In this document: one piece after another, positions 25,219 to 33,895 of the stretch | Layout: each line of letters begins with the position of its first letter | How positions within the stretch are numbered: the stretch's first letter is position 1 | DNA from: Streptomyces sp. NBC_00376 | GTDB lineage: Bacteria; Actinomycetota; Actinomycetes; Streptomycetales; Streptomycetaceae | Assembly: GCF_036077095.1 (NCBI RefSeq) | Contig: NZ_CP107960.1 | Coordinates: forward strand, 4,960,001 to 5,024,000 | Reading direction: 5' to 3' | DNA: 64,000 nt | Made by a program: the position numbers and the translations under genes | The notes under the pieces: model-generated | What the model was told of the DNA's origin: nothing | The model's database searches: none | The model's input: the letters and a program-made list of their open reading frames with translations, nothing else

Positions 25219-26113
25219 GGTGGACGCGGCCGGTGCCGCGCAGCTGGAAGCCGGTGGCGTCCGCCGCGTAGGTGACGGTGGCGGGCAGCAGGACGGGGGC
25301 CCTGAAGTCGGCCCGTACGCCCTGGACGTCATCGGGGCGCGGCGCCTCGGCCAGGCAGCGGGCGACGGTCCACATGCCGTGGGCGATGGCCCGGGGGAAG
25401 CCGAAGAGCCGGGCGGTGATCGGATACAGGTGGATGGGGTTCCGGTCGCCCGACGCGGCGCCGTATCGCCGGCCCAGATCGCCGGGCAGCTGCCACTGGG
25501 CGAGGGCGGGGAGCTCCGCGACCGGGGCCGTGTCTCTCGTGACCGAGGTCGCGCCCCGCGTGGCGGAGGCCGGGTCTGTCGCGATGGCGGAGGCCGGGTC
25601 CGTCGCGGTGGCGGTTGCGTCCCGCGTGGCGGGGATCGGGTCCGTCGAAGTGGCCGCGTCCCTCGCGTGCCGGGAGAGGTAGCCGCTGCGGGACTCCCAG
25701 ACCAGCTCGCCCGCCAGCCGCGCCTCGGTGACCATCGTGACCTCGGTGCCGCGCCGGTGTGGCGTCAACTTCTCGGCGTACACCGTGAGTTCGAGCAGGT
25801 CGGTGGGGTGCAGGGGGCGGTGCCGGGTGATCTCGATCCAGGTGTGGACGAGACCGACGACCGGCAGCGGGAACCTCCGGGCGGTCATCAGCCGCATGGC
25901 GAGCGGGAAGCCCAGTACGTGCGGGTAGGTGAGCGGCAGGGTGTCCGGTTCGGCGAAGCCGCAGATCCGGCGGTACGAGGCGAGCGGGGCGGCGGCGATC
26001 GGTGCGGCCGGGAGCACGGCCCGGTCGGCGGGCAGGGTGACCCCCGGGCGGCCGGCCCTCTTGAACGGGGACGTGACAGCTGCCCGTACGAGTGACACGT
26101 TCAGATTCGGCAT
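25148..26113 (-). CDS. MaoC-type hotdog dehydratase-like protein
   Basis: 321 residues with two hotdog halves. The C-terminal half bears the hydratase/dehydratase signature YGAASGDRNPIHLY, then FGFPRAIAHGMW, with the catalytic Asp and His. The N-terminal half contains SYRRICGFAEPDTLPLTYPHVLGF. Between them is an Ala/Thr/Asp-rich low-complexity linker (about 155-190) built from short repeats. It should act on acyl-CoA or acyl-ACP trans-2-enoyl groups. ATG 26113 is preferred; an 86-bp tandem duplication places a second copy of its start region just upstream. It lies 91 bases downstream of the FabG4-like gene. Confidence 0.85.
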   Translation of the reverse strand: MPNLNVSLVRAAVTSPFKRAGRPGVTLPADRAVLPAAPIAAAPLASYRRICGFAEPDTLPLTYPHVLGFPLAMRLMTARRFPLPVVGLVHTWIEITRHRPLHPTDLLELTVYAEKLTPHRRGTEVTMVTEARLAGELVWESRSGYLSRHARDAATSTDPIPATRDATATATDPASAIATDPASATRGATSVTRDTAPVAELPALAQWQLPGDLGRRYGAASGDRNPIHLYPITARLFGFPRAIAHGMWTVARCLAEAPRPDDVQGVRADFRAPVLLPATVTYAADATGFQLRGTGRVHLTGRILGGDGPRQGPAAARGGRS

Positions 26114-26206
26114 GGGGTCACATCCCCGTCGGGGTGGCCGGCCCTCTTGAACGGGAACGTGACAGTTGCCCGGCCAAGTGACACGTTCGGATTCGGCATG
26201 GGTGTC
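26050..26206. repeat. tandem duplication, 86-bp period, over the MaoC gene start
   Basis: The stretch GGCCGGCCCTCTTGAACGGG begins at 26050 and again at 26136; both copies run through to GATTCGGCATGGG with few differences. The period is 86 bases. The inner copy contains the actual start of the MaoC gene; the outer copy (minus-strand ATG at 26199) reads in the same phrase for about 27 codons but stops after 32 codons, so it is a duplicated, truncated 5' end. Confidence 0.8.
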
Positions 26207-27524
26207 ACGCCCCCAGCAGGCTCTGGCCGCAGACCCGTACGACCTGGCCGTTGACGGCGGTCGAGGCGGGCTGGGCGAACCAGGCGGTGGTCTCGGCGAC
26301 ATCGACCGGGAGGCCGCCCTGCGCGAGGGAGTTCATCCGGCGGCCCGCCTCGCGAATGAAGAGGGGGACGGCCGCGGTCATCTTCGTCTCGATGAAGCCG
26401 GGGGCCACCGCGTTGACCGTGACGTCGTGGTCGGCGGCGGCGCGCGGGGCCAGTGAGCGGACCAGCCCGATGATGCCCGCCTTGCTCGCCGCATAGTTCG
26501 TCTGGCCGTTGTTGCCCGCGATGCCGGCGATGGAAGCGGTGGCGACGATCCGGCCGCCGCGGTTGAGGGTGCCCGCCTTCAGCAGGGCGTCGGTGGTGCG
26601 CAGCACGCTGTCCAGGTTCACGTCGACGACCGAGGCCCAGCGTTCGGCCGGCATGTTGGCGAGGCGGCGGTCGCGGGTGATGCCCGCGTTGTGGACGAGG
26701 ACGTCCAGGCCGTCGGGGGCCGCTGCGGCGATCCGTTCCGCGGCGTCGTCCGCGGTGATGTCCAGCGGCAGCGCGGTGGCGCCGAGCTCCTCGGCGGTAC
26801 GGGCCAGCTCCTCGCGCACCTGCGGGATGTCCAGGCAGACGACCCGGGCACCGTCCCGGGCCAGCACCGAGGCGACCGAGGCGCCGATGCCGCGCGCCGC
26901 ACCGGTGACCAGCGCGGTGCGCCCGGCGAGCGGGGCCGCCCAGTCGGCGACGGGGCCGGGGGCGGCCGAGGTCAGCTCGATCACCTGGCCGTTGACGTAC
27001 GCGGAGCGGGGCGAGAGCAGGAACCGCAGGGTGGATTCGGCCGCGCCGACGGCTTCCGGCGCGATACGGAGCAGCTGTACGGTGGCGCCCCTGCCGATCT
27101 CCTTGCCCAGCGAGCGTACGAGCCCTTCCAGCGCCTGCTGGGCGGCGGCCTGGTGGTGGTCGTCGGCCGACGGCCGTACCCCCAGCACCACGACGCGCCC
27201 GCCCGGGGCGAGAGAGCGGATCACCGGGTGCAGCGCCGCGTGGACACCGGCCAGTTTGCCGGGGGTGTCGACGGCCGTGGCGTCCAGCACGATCCCGGCG
27301 GGGCGTTCGGAGCTCCCGGTGACTTCGAGGCCGGTGGCCGCGAGGAGCGCGCCGAGCTCGTCGGTGGCCGCGGAGTCACCGGCGGTGAGGTGCAGCAGCG
27401 GGCCGTCCAGCGTCGGGGTCCCGGGCGACCAGCGGCGCAGCGGGGCGGGCTGCGGGAGCCCGAGCCTCCGGGTCAGAAAGCGGCCGGGTGCTGTGCCGGT
27501 GAAGTGCAGATAGCGGTCGGCCAT
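26205..27524 (-). CDS. fabG: 3-oxoacyl-ACP reductase, FabG4-like (two-domain SDR)
   Basis: 439 residues, longer than ordinary FabG (about 245). The C-terminal half is a complete SDR: TGAARGIGASVA (NADPH loop), NAGITRDRRLANM, SIAGIAGNNGQTNYAASKAG (Ser, Tyr, Lys catalytic) and APGFIETKMT. The N-terminal half (1-205) is a flavodoxin-like or degenerate Rossmann domain as in mycobacterial high-molecular-weight FabG4. It should reduce 3-oxoacyl-CoA/ACP with NAD(P)H. The MaoC gene follows and the thiolase diverges, giving a coherent beta-oxidation or lipid set. Confidence 0.92.
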   Translation of the reverse strand: MADRYLHFTGTAPGRFLTRRLGLPQPAPLRRWSPGTPTLDGPLLHLTAGDSAATDELGALLAATGLEVTGSSERPAGIVLDATAVDTPGKLAGVHAALHPVIRSLAPGGRVVVLGVRPSADDHHQAAAQQALEGLVRSLGKEIGRGATVQLLRIAPEAVGAAESTLRFLLSPRSAYVNGQVIELTSAAPGPVADWAAPLAGRTALVTGAARGIGASVASVLARDGARVVCLDIPQVREELARTAEELGATALPLDITADDAAERIAAAAPDGLDVLVHNAGITRDRRLANMPAERWASVVDVNLDSVLRTTDALLKAGTLNRGGRIVATASIAGIAGNNGQTNYAASKAGIIGLVRSLAPRAAADHDVTVNAVAPGFIETKMTAAVPLFIREAGRRMNSLAQGGLPVDVAETTAWFAQPASTAVNGQVVRVCGQSLLGA

Positions 27525-27552
27525 TGTCCAGACTCCCTGCTCGGTCGTAGAT

Positions 27553-27566
27553 TTACTCCGGAGTAA
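27553..27566. promoter_or_regulatory. palindromic operator TTACTCCGGAGTAA
   Basis: Perfect 14-bp palindrome in the 71-base gap between the divergent FabG4-like and thiolase genes, followed by a second half-site TTACTC at 27569. Position fits a shared TetR-family operator for both promoters. Confidence 0.55.
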
Positions 27567-27595
27567 GGTTACTCAAGAGTCAGGAGCTGGTCGAG

Positions 27596-28864
27596 ATGAT
27601 CCCCCTCGAACTCCCGCAGCCCCGCAGGGTCGCGGTCATCGGAGGCAGCCGCGTTCCGTTCGCGCGCTCCGACGGCCCGTACGCGCATTCCTCCAACCAG
27701 CAGCTGCTCACGGCCGCGCTGGGCGGCCTGGTCGAGCGGTTCGGGCTCCAGGGGGAGCGGGTCGGCGAGTTCGTCGCGGGCGCCGTGCTCAAGCACAGCC
27801 GCGACTTCAACCTGGCCCGGGAGACCGTGCTCGGCTCGGCACTCGACCCGCGCACCCCCGCGTACGACGTCCAGCAGGCGTGCGGCACCGGCCTCCAGGC
27901 GGTCGTCGCCGCCGCGAACAAGATCATGCTCGGGGCGGTCGACTCGGCGATCGCGGGCGGCACCGACACCACGAGCGACGCGCCCCTCGGCGTCAACGAC
28001 GAGCTGCGCAGGCTGCTCCTCGCCGCCCGGCGGGCGAAGACGGCGGGCGGCAGGATCAAGGCGCTCGCGGGCGTACGCCCCCGCCACCTCGTCCCGGACA
28101 TCCCGCGCAACGCGGAACCCCGCACCGGCCTCTCGATGGGCGAGCACGCGGCGGTCACCGCCCGCCGGTGGGGCATCACCCGCGAGGACCAGGACCTCCT
28201 CGCGGCCACCAGCCACCAGCGGCTCGCGGCGGCGTACGAGCGCGGCTTCCTGGATGACCTCGTCGTCCCGTTCCAGGGCCTGACCCGTGACCAGAACCTG
28301 CGCCCCGGCTCCACGGCCGGGAAACTCGCCACGCTGAAGCCGGTGTTCGGCACCGACCACCCCGACGCGACGATGACCGCGGGCAACTCCACCCCGCTCA
28401 CCGACGGCGCCGCGACCGTACTGCTGGCGAGCGAGGAATGGGCCCGCGCGCACGACCTGGAGCCGCTCGCCTATCTCTCCCTGTACGAGACCGCCGCCGT
28501 CGACCACGTGAACGGCGACGACGGGCTCCTGATGGCGCCCGCGTACGCCGTACCGCGCCTGCTGGAGCGTGCCGGGCTCACCATCGAGGACTTCGACCTG
28601 TTCGAGATCCACGAGGCTTTCGCCTCCCAGATGCTGGCCACCCTCGCGGCCTGGGAGAAGCAGGGACTGGCCCCCGTCGACCGGGACCGGCTCAACGTCG
28701 CGGGATCGTCGCTCGCCACCGGCCACCCGTTCGCCGCGACCGGCGCCCGGATCGTCACCACCCTCGCCAAGCTCCTGGCGGAGCGCGACGGATCGTCCCG
28801 GGGCCTGATCTCGATCTGCGCGGCGGGCGGCCAGGGCGTCACGGCCATCCTCGAACGCCCCTGA
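27596..28864 (+). CDS. acetyl-CoA C-acetyltransferase (thiolase, FadA/FadI type)
   Basis: 422-residue thiolase performing thiolytic cleavage of 3-ketoacyl-CoA (or the reverse condensation). The nucleophilic Cys is Cys96 in YDVQQACGTGLQ, the His is in FEIHEAFASQ, a second His in SLATGHPFAATGARI, and the acid/base Cys in ISICAAGGQG near the C-terminus. Length is usual. It diverges from the FabG4-like gene across a palindrome and is followed 111 bases later by the acyl-CoA ligase on the same strand. Confidence 0.94.
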   Translation: MIPLELPQPRRVAVIGGSRVPFARSDGPYAHSSNQQLLTAALGGLVERFGLQGERVGEFVAGAVLKHSRDFNLARETVLGSALDPRTPAYDVQQACGTGLQAVVAAANKIMLGAVDSAIAGGTDTTSDAPLGVNDELRRLLLAARRAKTAGGRIKALAGVRPRHLVPDIPRNAEPRTGLSMGEHAAVTARRWGITREDQDLLAATSHQRLAAAYERGFLDDLVVPFQGLTRDQNLRPGSTAGKLATLKPVFGTDHPDATMTAGNSTPLTDGAATVLLASEEWARAHDLEPLAYLSLYETAAVDHVNGDDGLLMAPAYAVPRLLERAGLTIEDFDLFEIHEAFASQMLATLAAWEKQGLAPVDRDRLNVAGSSLATGHPFAATGARIVTTLAKLLAERDGSSRGLISICAAGGQGVTAILERP

Positions 28865-28975
28865 CCTCCTGCCCCCGAGACGCCCGAGGCATCCGCCATG
28901 CCCCCGACGCCTCGGACGAACCGGCCGCCGGACGGACCCGGCGGGATCACCCGACCCCACGTTGAGGAGCCGCAC

Positions 28976-30883
28976 GTGTCCACGTCACCCACCGCCCCCG
29001 CCGTCGTCCCCATCCTCGTCGAGCCGACCAAGGTCAGGGCCGCGGACGGCTCGGTGCGGCAGGTCTCCGTACCGCCGGCCGCGCCGCCCGTCCGTCGCGG
29101 CTCGCTCGCCGAGATCCCGTTCGACAACGCCCGCGAGGCCCCCGCCGACGCCGTGCTCAGCCGCAAGCAGCCGGACGGCGGCTGGCGGGACGTGACGGCG
29201 GCGGCCTTCGCCGAAGAGGTGCTCGCCGTCGCCAAGGGCCTGATCGCGGAGGGCCTCGGGGCCGGCGACCGGATCGCGATCATGGCCCGGACCACCTACG
29301 AGTGGACCCTGCTCGACTTCGCGGCCTGGGCCGCCGGGCTCGTCACCGTCCCCATCTACCCGACCTCCTCCGCCTTCCAGGCCCGCTGGATACTCCAGGA
29401 CTCCGGCGCCGTCGCATGCGCCGTCGAGACCGCGGACCAGGGCCGACTGATCAGCCAGGAGCGCAAGCAGCTCGGCGACCTGGACCACCTGTGGCAGTTC
29501 GACACGGGCGTGCTCGGCCGGCTGAAGACCCTCGGCCGGGACGTCCCCGACGACGCCGTCGCCGCCCGCCGCGCCACCCTGGAACCGGAGACCCCCGCCA
29601 CCCTCATCTACACCTCCGGCACCACCGGCCGCCCCAAGGGCTGCGTGCTCAGCCACGGCAACTTCTTCGCCGAGGTCGACAACGCGATCGAGCTGCTCCA
29701 CCCGGTCTTCAAGTCGGTCAGCAAGGACCCCGCCTCCACCCTGCTGTTCCTCCCGCTCTCCCATGTCTTCGGGCGGATGGTCGCGATCGGCTGCCTGCGC
29801 GCCCGGGTCCGCCTCGGCCATGCCCCGTCCATCCGGACCGAGGACCTGCTCGCCGACCTGGCGGGGTTCAAGCCGTCGTTCCTGCTGGCCATCCCGTACG
29901 TGCTGGAGAAGGTCTACAACACCGGCCGGGCCACCGCCGAGAAGATGGGCCGCGCCTCGTCGTTCGACCGCGCCGCCCGGATCGCCCAGCGGTACGGGGA
30001 GGCCGTCGAGGCCGCCGAACACGGCACCGGCCCCGGCCCCGGGCTGGGACTGCGGGCAGCCCGAGCCCTGTACGACCCGCTGGTCTACCGCCGGATCCGG
30101 GCCGCGCTCGGCGGCCATGTCCGGTACGCGATCTGCGGCGGCTCCCCGCTGGGCCACCGGCTCGCGGCGTTCTACGCGGGCGCGGGCATCGAGATCTTCG
30201 AGGGCTACGGCCTGACCGAGACCACCGCCGCCGCCACCGTCACCCCGCCGCTCAAGCCGCGACTGGGCACCGTCGGCTGGCCGCTGCCCGGCACCGCCGT
30301 ACGGATCGCGGACGACGGAGAGGTGCTGCTCAGCGGCGGTCAGGTGAGCCAGGGCTACTGGGACGCCGAACGGGGCCGGCCGGTACCCGTGCAGGAGGGC
30401 GGCTGGTTCGCCACCGGGGACCTGGGCGCGCTCGACGAGGACGGCTACCTCACGATCACCGGCCGCAAGAAGGACATCATCATCACCTCCGGCGGCAAGA
30501 ACGTCACCCCCGCACCCCTGGAGGACTGGCTGCGCGCCCACCCCCTGGTCAGCCAGTGCATGGTGGTCGGCGACAACCGCTCCTTCATCACCGCCCTGAT
30601 CACCCTGGAGCCGGACGGGCTCTCCCACTGGCGGCAGATGACGAAGAAGCAGCACCTGCCGATGCGGGAACTCGTCGACGACGAGGAACTGCGCAAGGCG
30701 CTGCAACGCGCCGTCGACGAGGCCAACCGGCTGGTCTCCCGTGCGGAGTCGATCCGTAAATTCACCGTCCTGCCCGTGGACTTCACCGAGGAGGGCGGCC
30801 ATCTGACGCCCTCGCTGAAACTGAAGCGGGACGCCGTCGCGCGGGACTTCGAGGCCGAGATCGAGGCGCTGTACCGGAAGTGA
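28976..30883 (+). CDS. long-chain fatty-acid-CoA ligase (AMP-forming)
   Basis: 635-residue ANL-superfamily enzyme activating fatty acids to acyl-CoA via acyl-AMP. P-loop TLIYTSGTTGRPKGC, adenine region EGYGLTETTAA, hinge and core motif FATGDLGALDEDGYLTITGR and the C-terminal SGGKNVTPAPLE. GTG 28976 has GAGGAG five bases upstream; the frame extends back to 28898 without support. Same strand as the thiolase, consistent with a beta-oxidation role. Confidence 0.93.
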   Translation: MSTSPTAPAVVPILVEPTKVRAADGSVRQVSVPPAAPPVRRGSLAEIPFDNAREAPADAVLSRKQPDGGWRDVTAAAFAEEVLAVAKGLIAEGLGAGDRIAIMARTTYEWTLLDFAAWAAGLVTVPIYPTSSAFQARWILQDSGAVACAVETADQGRLISQERKQLGDLDHLWQFDTGVLGRLKTLGRDVPDDAVAARRATLEPETPATLIYTSGTTGRPKGCVLSHGNFFAEVDNAIELLHPVFKSVSKDPASTLLFLPLSHVFGRMVAIGCLRARVRLGHAPSIRTEDLLADLAGFKPSFLLAIPYVLEKVYNTGRATAEKMGRASSFDRAARIAQRYGEAVEAAEHGTGPGPGLGLRAARALYDPLVYRRIRAALGGHVRYAICGGSPLGHRLAAFYAGAGIEIFEGYGLTETTAAATVTPPLKPRLGTVGWPLPGTAVRIADDGEVLLSGGQVSQGYWDAERGRPVPVQEGGWFATGDLGALDEDGYLTITGRKKDIIITSGGKNVTPAPLEDWLRAHPLVSQCMVVGDNRSFITALITLEPDGLSHWRQMTKKQHLPMRELVDDEELRKALQRAVDEANRLVSRAESIRKFTVLPVDFTEEGGHLTPSLKLKRDAVARDFEAEIEALYRK

Positions 30884-31147
30884 GCGCACGGGGCGCGACG
30901 CGGTGTTTCCGGGACGGCCTGCTCGGTTTCGCACCCGGATTCCCTCAATTGTCCGATACCGTCTCCGCCGAAATAACCAATAGATCCAATTACATTGAAA
31001 ATAGGGGTAGATGGTTGTGTCGGCCTCACCCGCAAGAGGTGTGGTCCGCGCTCAAACGGCAGATCGACGCGTGGCACATATGCCGATCACTCGTTGCAAA
31101 TGTCACATTCACGGCTCCAATCCCTGCAGAAGTGGTTAGGAACCGAG

Positions 31148-33205
31148 ATGTACAAATCGAGAAGTTGGGACATTTTGTCTCGCTCGACCCTGGGCGCCAT
31201 GTCGCTGGGCATGACGCTGGCGCTGTGCCCCATGAGCGCTGCTCACGGGGCGCCGAACCCCATGGGTGCGCAGGCGTCCAACCGAGTGATGGCCAGCCGG
31301 GTGCTGGCCAGCGTGTCCGGGACGGTCATCTCCAACATCTCTCAGAACATCCGCAGCGGTCCCACCACCCAGTCGGCGATCGTGGGCAGCGTGCCGTCCG
31401 GCGGCCAGGTGTCCATCGCCTGCCAGGTGTTCGGCCAGAACGTCGGCGGCAACTCCCTGTGGTACCTGCTGTCCAACGGCAGTGGCTGGATGAGCGCCCG
31501 CTACATCTCGACACAGACCACCGTTCCGTTCTGCGACGACTACCCGGGGACCGGCGCCACCGGTCCGACGGGCCCCACTGGTCCGACTGGCCCCACCGGT
31601 TCGATGGGTCCGACGGGTGCGACGGGTCTGCAGGGTCTGCAGGGTTCGACGGGTCCGACGGGTGCGACGGGTCTGCAGGGTTCGACGGGTCCGACAGGTG
31701 CGACGGGTCTGCAGGGTTCGACGGGTCCGACAGGTGCGACGGGTCTGCAGGGTTTGCGGGGTCCGACGGGTGCGACGGGTCTGCAGGGTCTGCAGGGTTC
31801 GACGGGTCCGACAGGTGCGACGGGTCTGCAGGGTCTGCAGGGTTCGACGGGTCCGACAGGTGCGACGGGTCTGCAGGGTCTGACGGGTCCGACGGGTGCG
31901 ACGGGTCTGCAGGGTCTGACGGGTCCGACGGGTGCGACCGGTGCCGATGGTGCGGCCGGTGCTGATGGTGCGACGGGTCCGACGGGTGCGGCCGGTGCTG
32001 ATGGTGCGACGGGTCCGACGGGTGCGACCGGTGCTGGTGGTGCGACGGGTGCGACCGGTGCCGATGGTGCGGCCGGTGCTGATGGTGCGACGGGTCCGAC
32101 GGGTGCGACCGGTGCCGATGGTGCGACGGGTCCGACGGGTGCGACCGGCGCCGATGGTGCGACCGGTGCGACTGGTGCCGATGGTGCGGTCGGTGCTGAT
32201 GGTGCGACGGGTCCGACGGGTGCGACCGGTGCGACTGGTGCCGATGGTGCGGTCGGTGCTGATGGTGCGACGGGTGCGACGGGTGCGACGGGTCCGACGG
32301 GTGCGACCGGTGCCGATGGTGCGGCCGGTGCTGACGGCGCGACCGGTCCGACGGGTGCGACCGGTGCCGATGGTGCGACGGGTCCGACGGGTGCGACCGG
32401 CGCCGATGGTGCGACCGGTGCTGACGGCGCGACGGGTCCGACGGGTGCGACCGGCGCCGATGGTGCGACCGGTGCGACCGGTGCCGATGGTGCGGCCGGT
32501 GCTGATGGTGCGACGGGTCCGACGGGTCCGACGGGTGCGACCGGTGCGACTGGTGCCGATGGTGCGGTCGGTGCTGATGGTGCGACGGGTCCGACGGGTG
32601 CGACCGGTGCGACCGGTGCCGATGGTGCGGCCGGTGCTGATGGTGCGACGGGTCCGACGGGTCCGACGGGTGCGACCGGTGCCGATGGTGCGGCCGGTGC
32701 TGATGGTGCGACGGGTCCGACGGGTGCGACCGGTGCCGATGGTGCGGTCGGTGCCGATGGTGCGACGGGTCCGACGGGTGCGACCGGCGCCGATGGTGCG
32801 ACCGGTGCGACCGGTGCCGATGGTGCGGCCGGTGCTGATGGTGCGACGGGTCCGACGGGTGCGACCGGTGCGACTGGTGCCGATGGTGCGGCCGGTGCTG
32901 ACGGCGCGACCGGTCCGACGGGTGCCACCGGGCCCGCCGGGCCTGTCGGTCCGTCCCAGACTGCTACCAGCGCAGCCACGCTCATTCCCGCCGGCGGCAG
33001 TGTCGAGAACATCATTGCCACTTGCCCTGCCGGGACCGTGCTGACCGGGGGAGGCGCCGTGAACCAGCTGCAGAACGATGAGATCCACTGGACCGCGAGC
33101 TACCCGGACACCCCGACCAACACCTGGCACGTCTCCGCGTACAACAGTGGTGCCGGCCCGCAGACCGTCCAGTCGTACGCGGTCTGCATTCCTGGCTCTG
33201 CATGA
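31148..33205 (+). CDS. secreted collagen-like protein with SH3 domain
   Basis: 685 residues. Signal peptide ([21 protein letters not shown]), an SH3-type domain (about 60-130: [20 protein letters not shown] ... [19 protein letters not shown]), then about 155 Gly-X-Y triplets (residues 134 to about 599) dominated by [14 protein letters not shown] and [11 protein letters not shown] units, and a compact C-terminal domain with three Cys ([13 protein letters not shown] ... YAVCIPGSA). ATG 31148 has AGGA six bases upstream. Thr-rich triplets are typical of bacterial collagens, where they may be glycosylated. Two strong hairpins follow. The AT-richer 264 bases upstream should hold the promoter. Confidence 0.85.
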   Translation: MYKSRSWDILSRSTLGAMSLGMTLALCPMSAAHGAPNPMGAQASNRVMASRVLASVSGTVISNISQNIRSGPTTQSAIVGSVPSGGQVSIACQVFGQNVGGNSLWYLLSNGSGWMSARYISTQTTVPFCDDYPGTGATGPTGPTGPTGPTGSMGPTGATGLQGLQGSTGPTGATGLQGSTGPTGATGLQGSTGPTGATGLQGLRGPTGATGLQGLQGSTGPTGATGLQGLQGSTGPTGATGLQGLTGPTGATGLQGLTGPTGATGADGAAGADGATGPTGAAGADGATGPTGATGAGGATGATGADGAAGADGATGPTGATGADGATGPTGATGADGATGATGADGAVGADGATGPTGATGATGADGAVGADGATGATGATGPTGATGADGAAGADGATGPTGATGADGATGPTGATGADGATGADGATGPTGATGADGATGATGADGAAGADGATGPTGPTGATGATGADGAVGADGATGPTGATGATGADGAAGADGATGPTGPTGATGADGAAGADGATGPTGATGADGAVGADGATGPTGATGADGATGATGADGAAGADGATGPTGATGATGADGAAGADGATGPTGATGPAGPVGPSQTATSAATLIPAGGSVENIIATCPAGTVLTGGGAVNQLQNDEIHWTASYPDTPTNTWHVSAYNSGAGPQTVQSYAVCIPGSA
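31548..32945 (+). repeat. Gly-X-Y coding repeat tract
   Basis: About 1.4 kb of 9- to 27-base imperfect repeats such as GGTGCGACCGGTGCCGAT and GGTCTGCAGGGTTCGACG, encoding the collagen-like region. All six frames are largely open here, so apparent ORFs on the minus strand are artefacts. The tract should be prone to length change by slippage or recombination and to assembly error. Confidence 0.9.
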
Positions 33206-33221
33206 CCTGAACAGTTCTGAG

Positions 33222-33260
33222 GGGGCTGTCCCGAACCCGCCCAGGGATCGGGACAGCCCC
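33222..33260 (+). terminator. first of two hairpins after the collagen-like gene
   Basis: GGGGCTGTCCCGA (33222-33234) and TCGGGACAGCCCC (33248-33260) form a perfect 13-bp stem, 17 bases past the stop codon. Confidence 0.7.
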
Positions 33261-33264
33261 GGCC

Positions 33265-33297
33265 GCTGCTGCAGCAGAGATCCTCTGCTGCAGCAGC
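33265..33297 (+). terminator. second hairpin, CTG/CAG-rich
   Basis: GCTGCTGCAGCAGAG (33265-33279) pairs perfectly with CTCTGCTGCAGCAGC (33283-33297) across a 3-base loop. It lies 4 bases after the first hairpin, a tandem terminator arrangement. The following gap 33298-33895 (598 bases) has no ORF I can support and lower coding character. Confidence 0.6.
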
Positions 33298-33558
33298 TTC
33301 ATGTTGTCCTCGTCGAGTTCCGCGGCTCCGAGCAATCACCGAGGCGATCACGAGGCGGCTGGAAAACTATGTGGGGCATCTGCTCGAACAGTTCGACCGG
33401 TGGATCAGTCGTCGGCGTACCCCTGAGGGGTGGAACGTTACTGCTCGGACGGTCCGGTGTAATGCCGGACGGCGTCCTCCGCTGCCGCCGCTCCGGCGGT
33501 CCCTTGGGGCGTCAACACAGCGTATACGCAAGGCATTCGACGCTTTCCCGAGTTGTTG

Positions 33559-33575
33559 TTTCGGATGATCCGAAA
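33559..33575. promoter_or_regulatory. 17-bp palindrome TTTCGGAT-G-ATCCGAAA
   Basis: Perfect 8-1-8 dyad in the long gap before the PEP mutase-like gene, 320 bases upstream of its start. It resembles an operator; the protein that binds it is unknown. Confidence 0.4.
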
Positions 33576-33895
33576 GGAAGCGTCCGCCGGATTTCGTGCG
33601 CCCGCAACGAGCCCCCGGCGTGCACCCGAGAAGCCTCGCACGCAGGGTAAAAAGCGGCGCGTCCCAGAGTAAAGACACGGTCACGGATGTATGGATATAC
33701 GAGCCTTCGCAAGTGGGCAGCTTTCTTGCGTCCCGTGCGGTCGGAATACCGCTGCCTCTTTTGGCGGGCGAGTCCGCGCGTGGTGCTTCCGCGCCCGCGG
33801 CATCAGTGGCTCCGGGGCCCGGCGTCGACGGAGCCCGCAGTGCCCGGGACGGCATCGCTCAACACTCGTTCATCCATTGGTCAAGGAGAGGCGCT

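Noticed and set aside
26105..26199. 32-codon ORF in the outer copy of the MaoC duplication as a separate gene
   Set aside because: It is a truncated copy of the neighbouring gene start and goes out of frame; listed as a repeat.
31136..33130. Long minus-strand and third-frame ORFs across the collagen-like tract
   Set aside because: They arise because the short repeats lack stops in every frame; only the plus frame from 31148 has a signal peptide, domains at both ends and a ribosome site.
33367..33855. 162-codon minus-strand ORF in the gene-free stretch
   Set aside because: No ribosome site, no recognisable domain and poor codon third-position bias.
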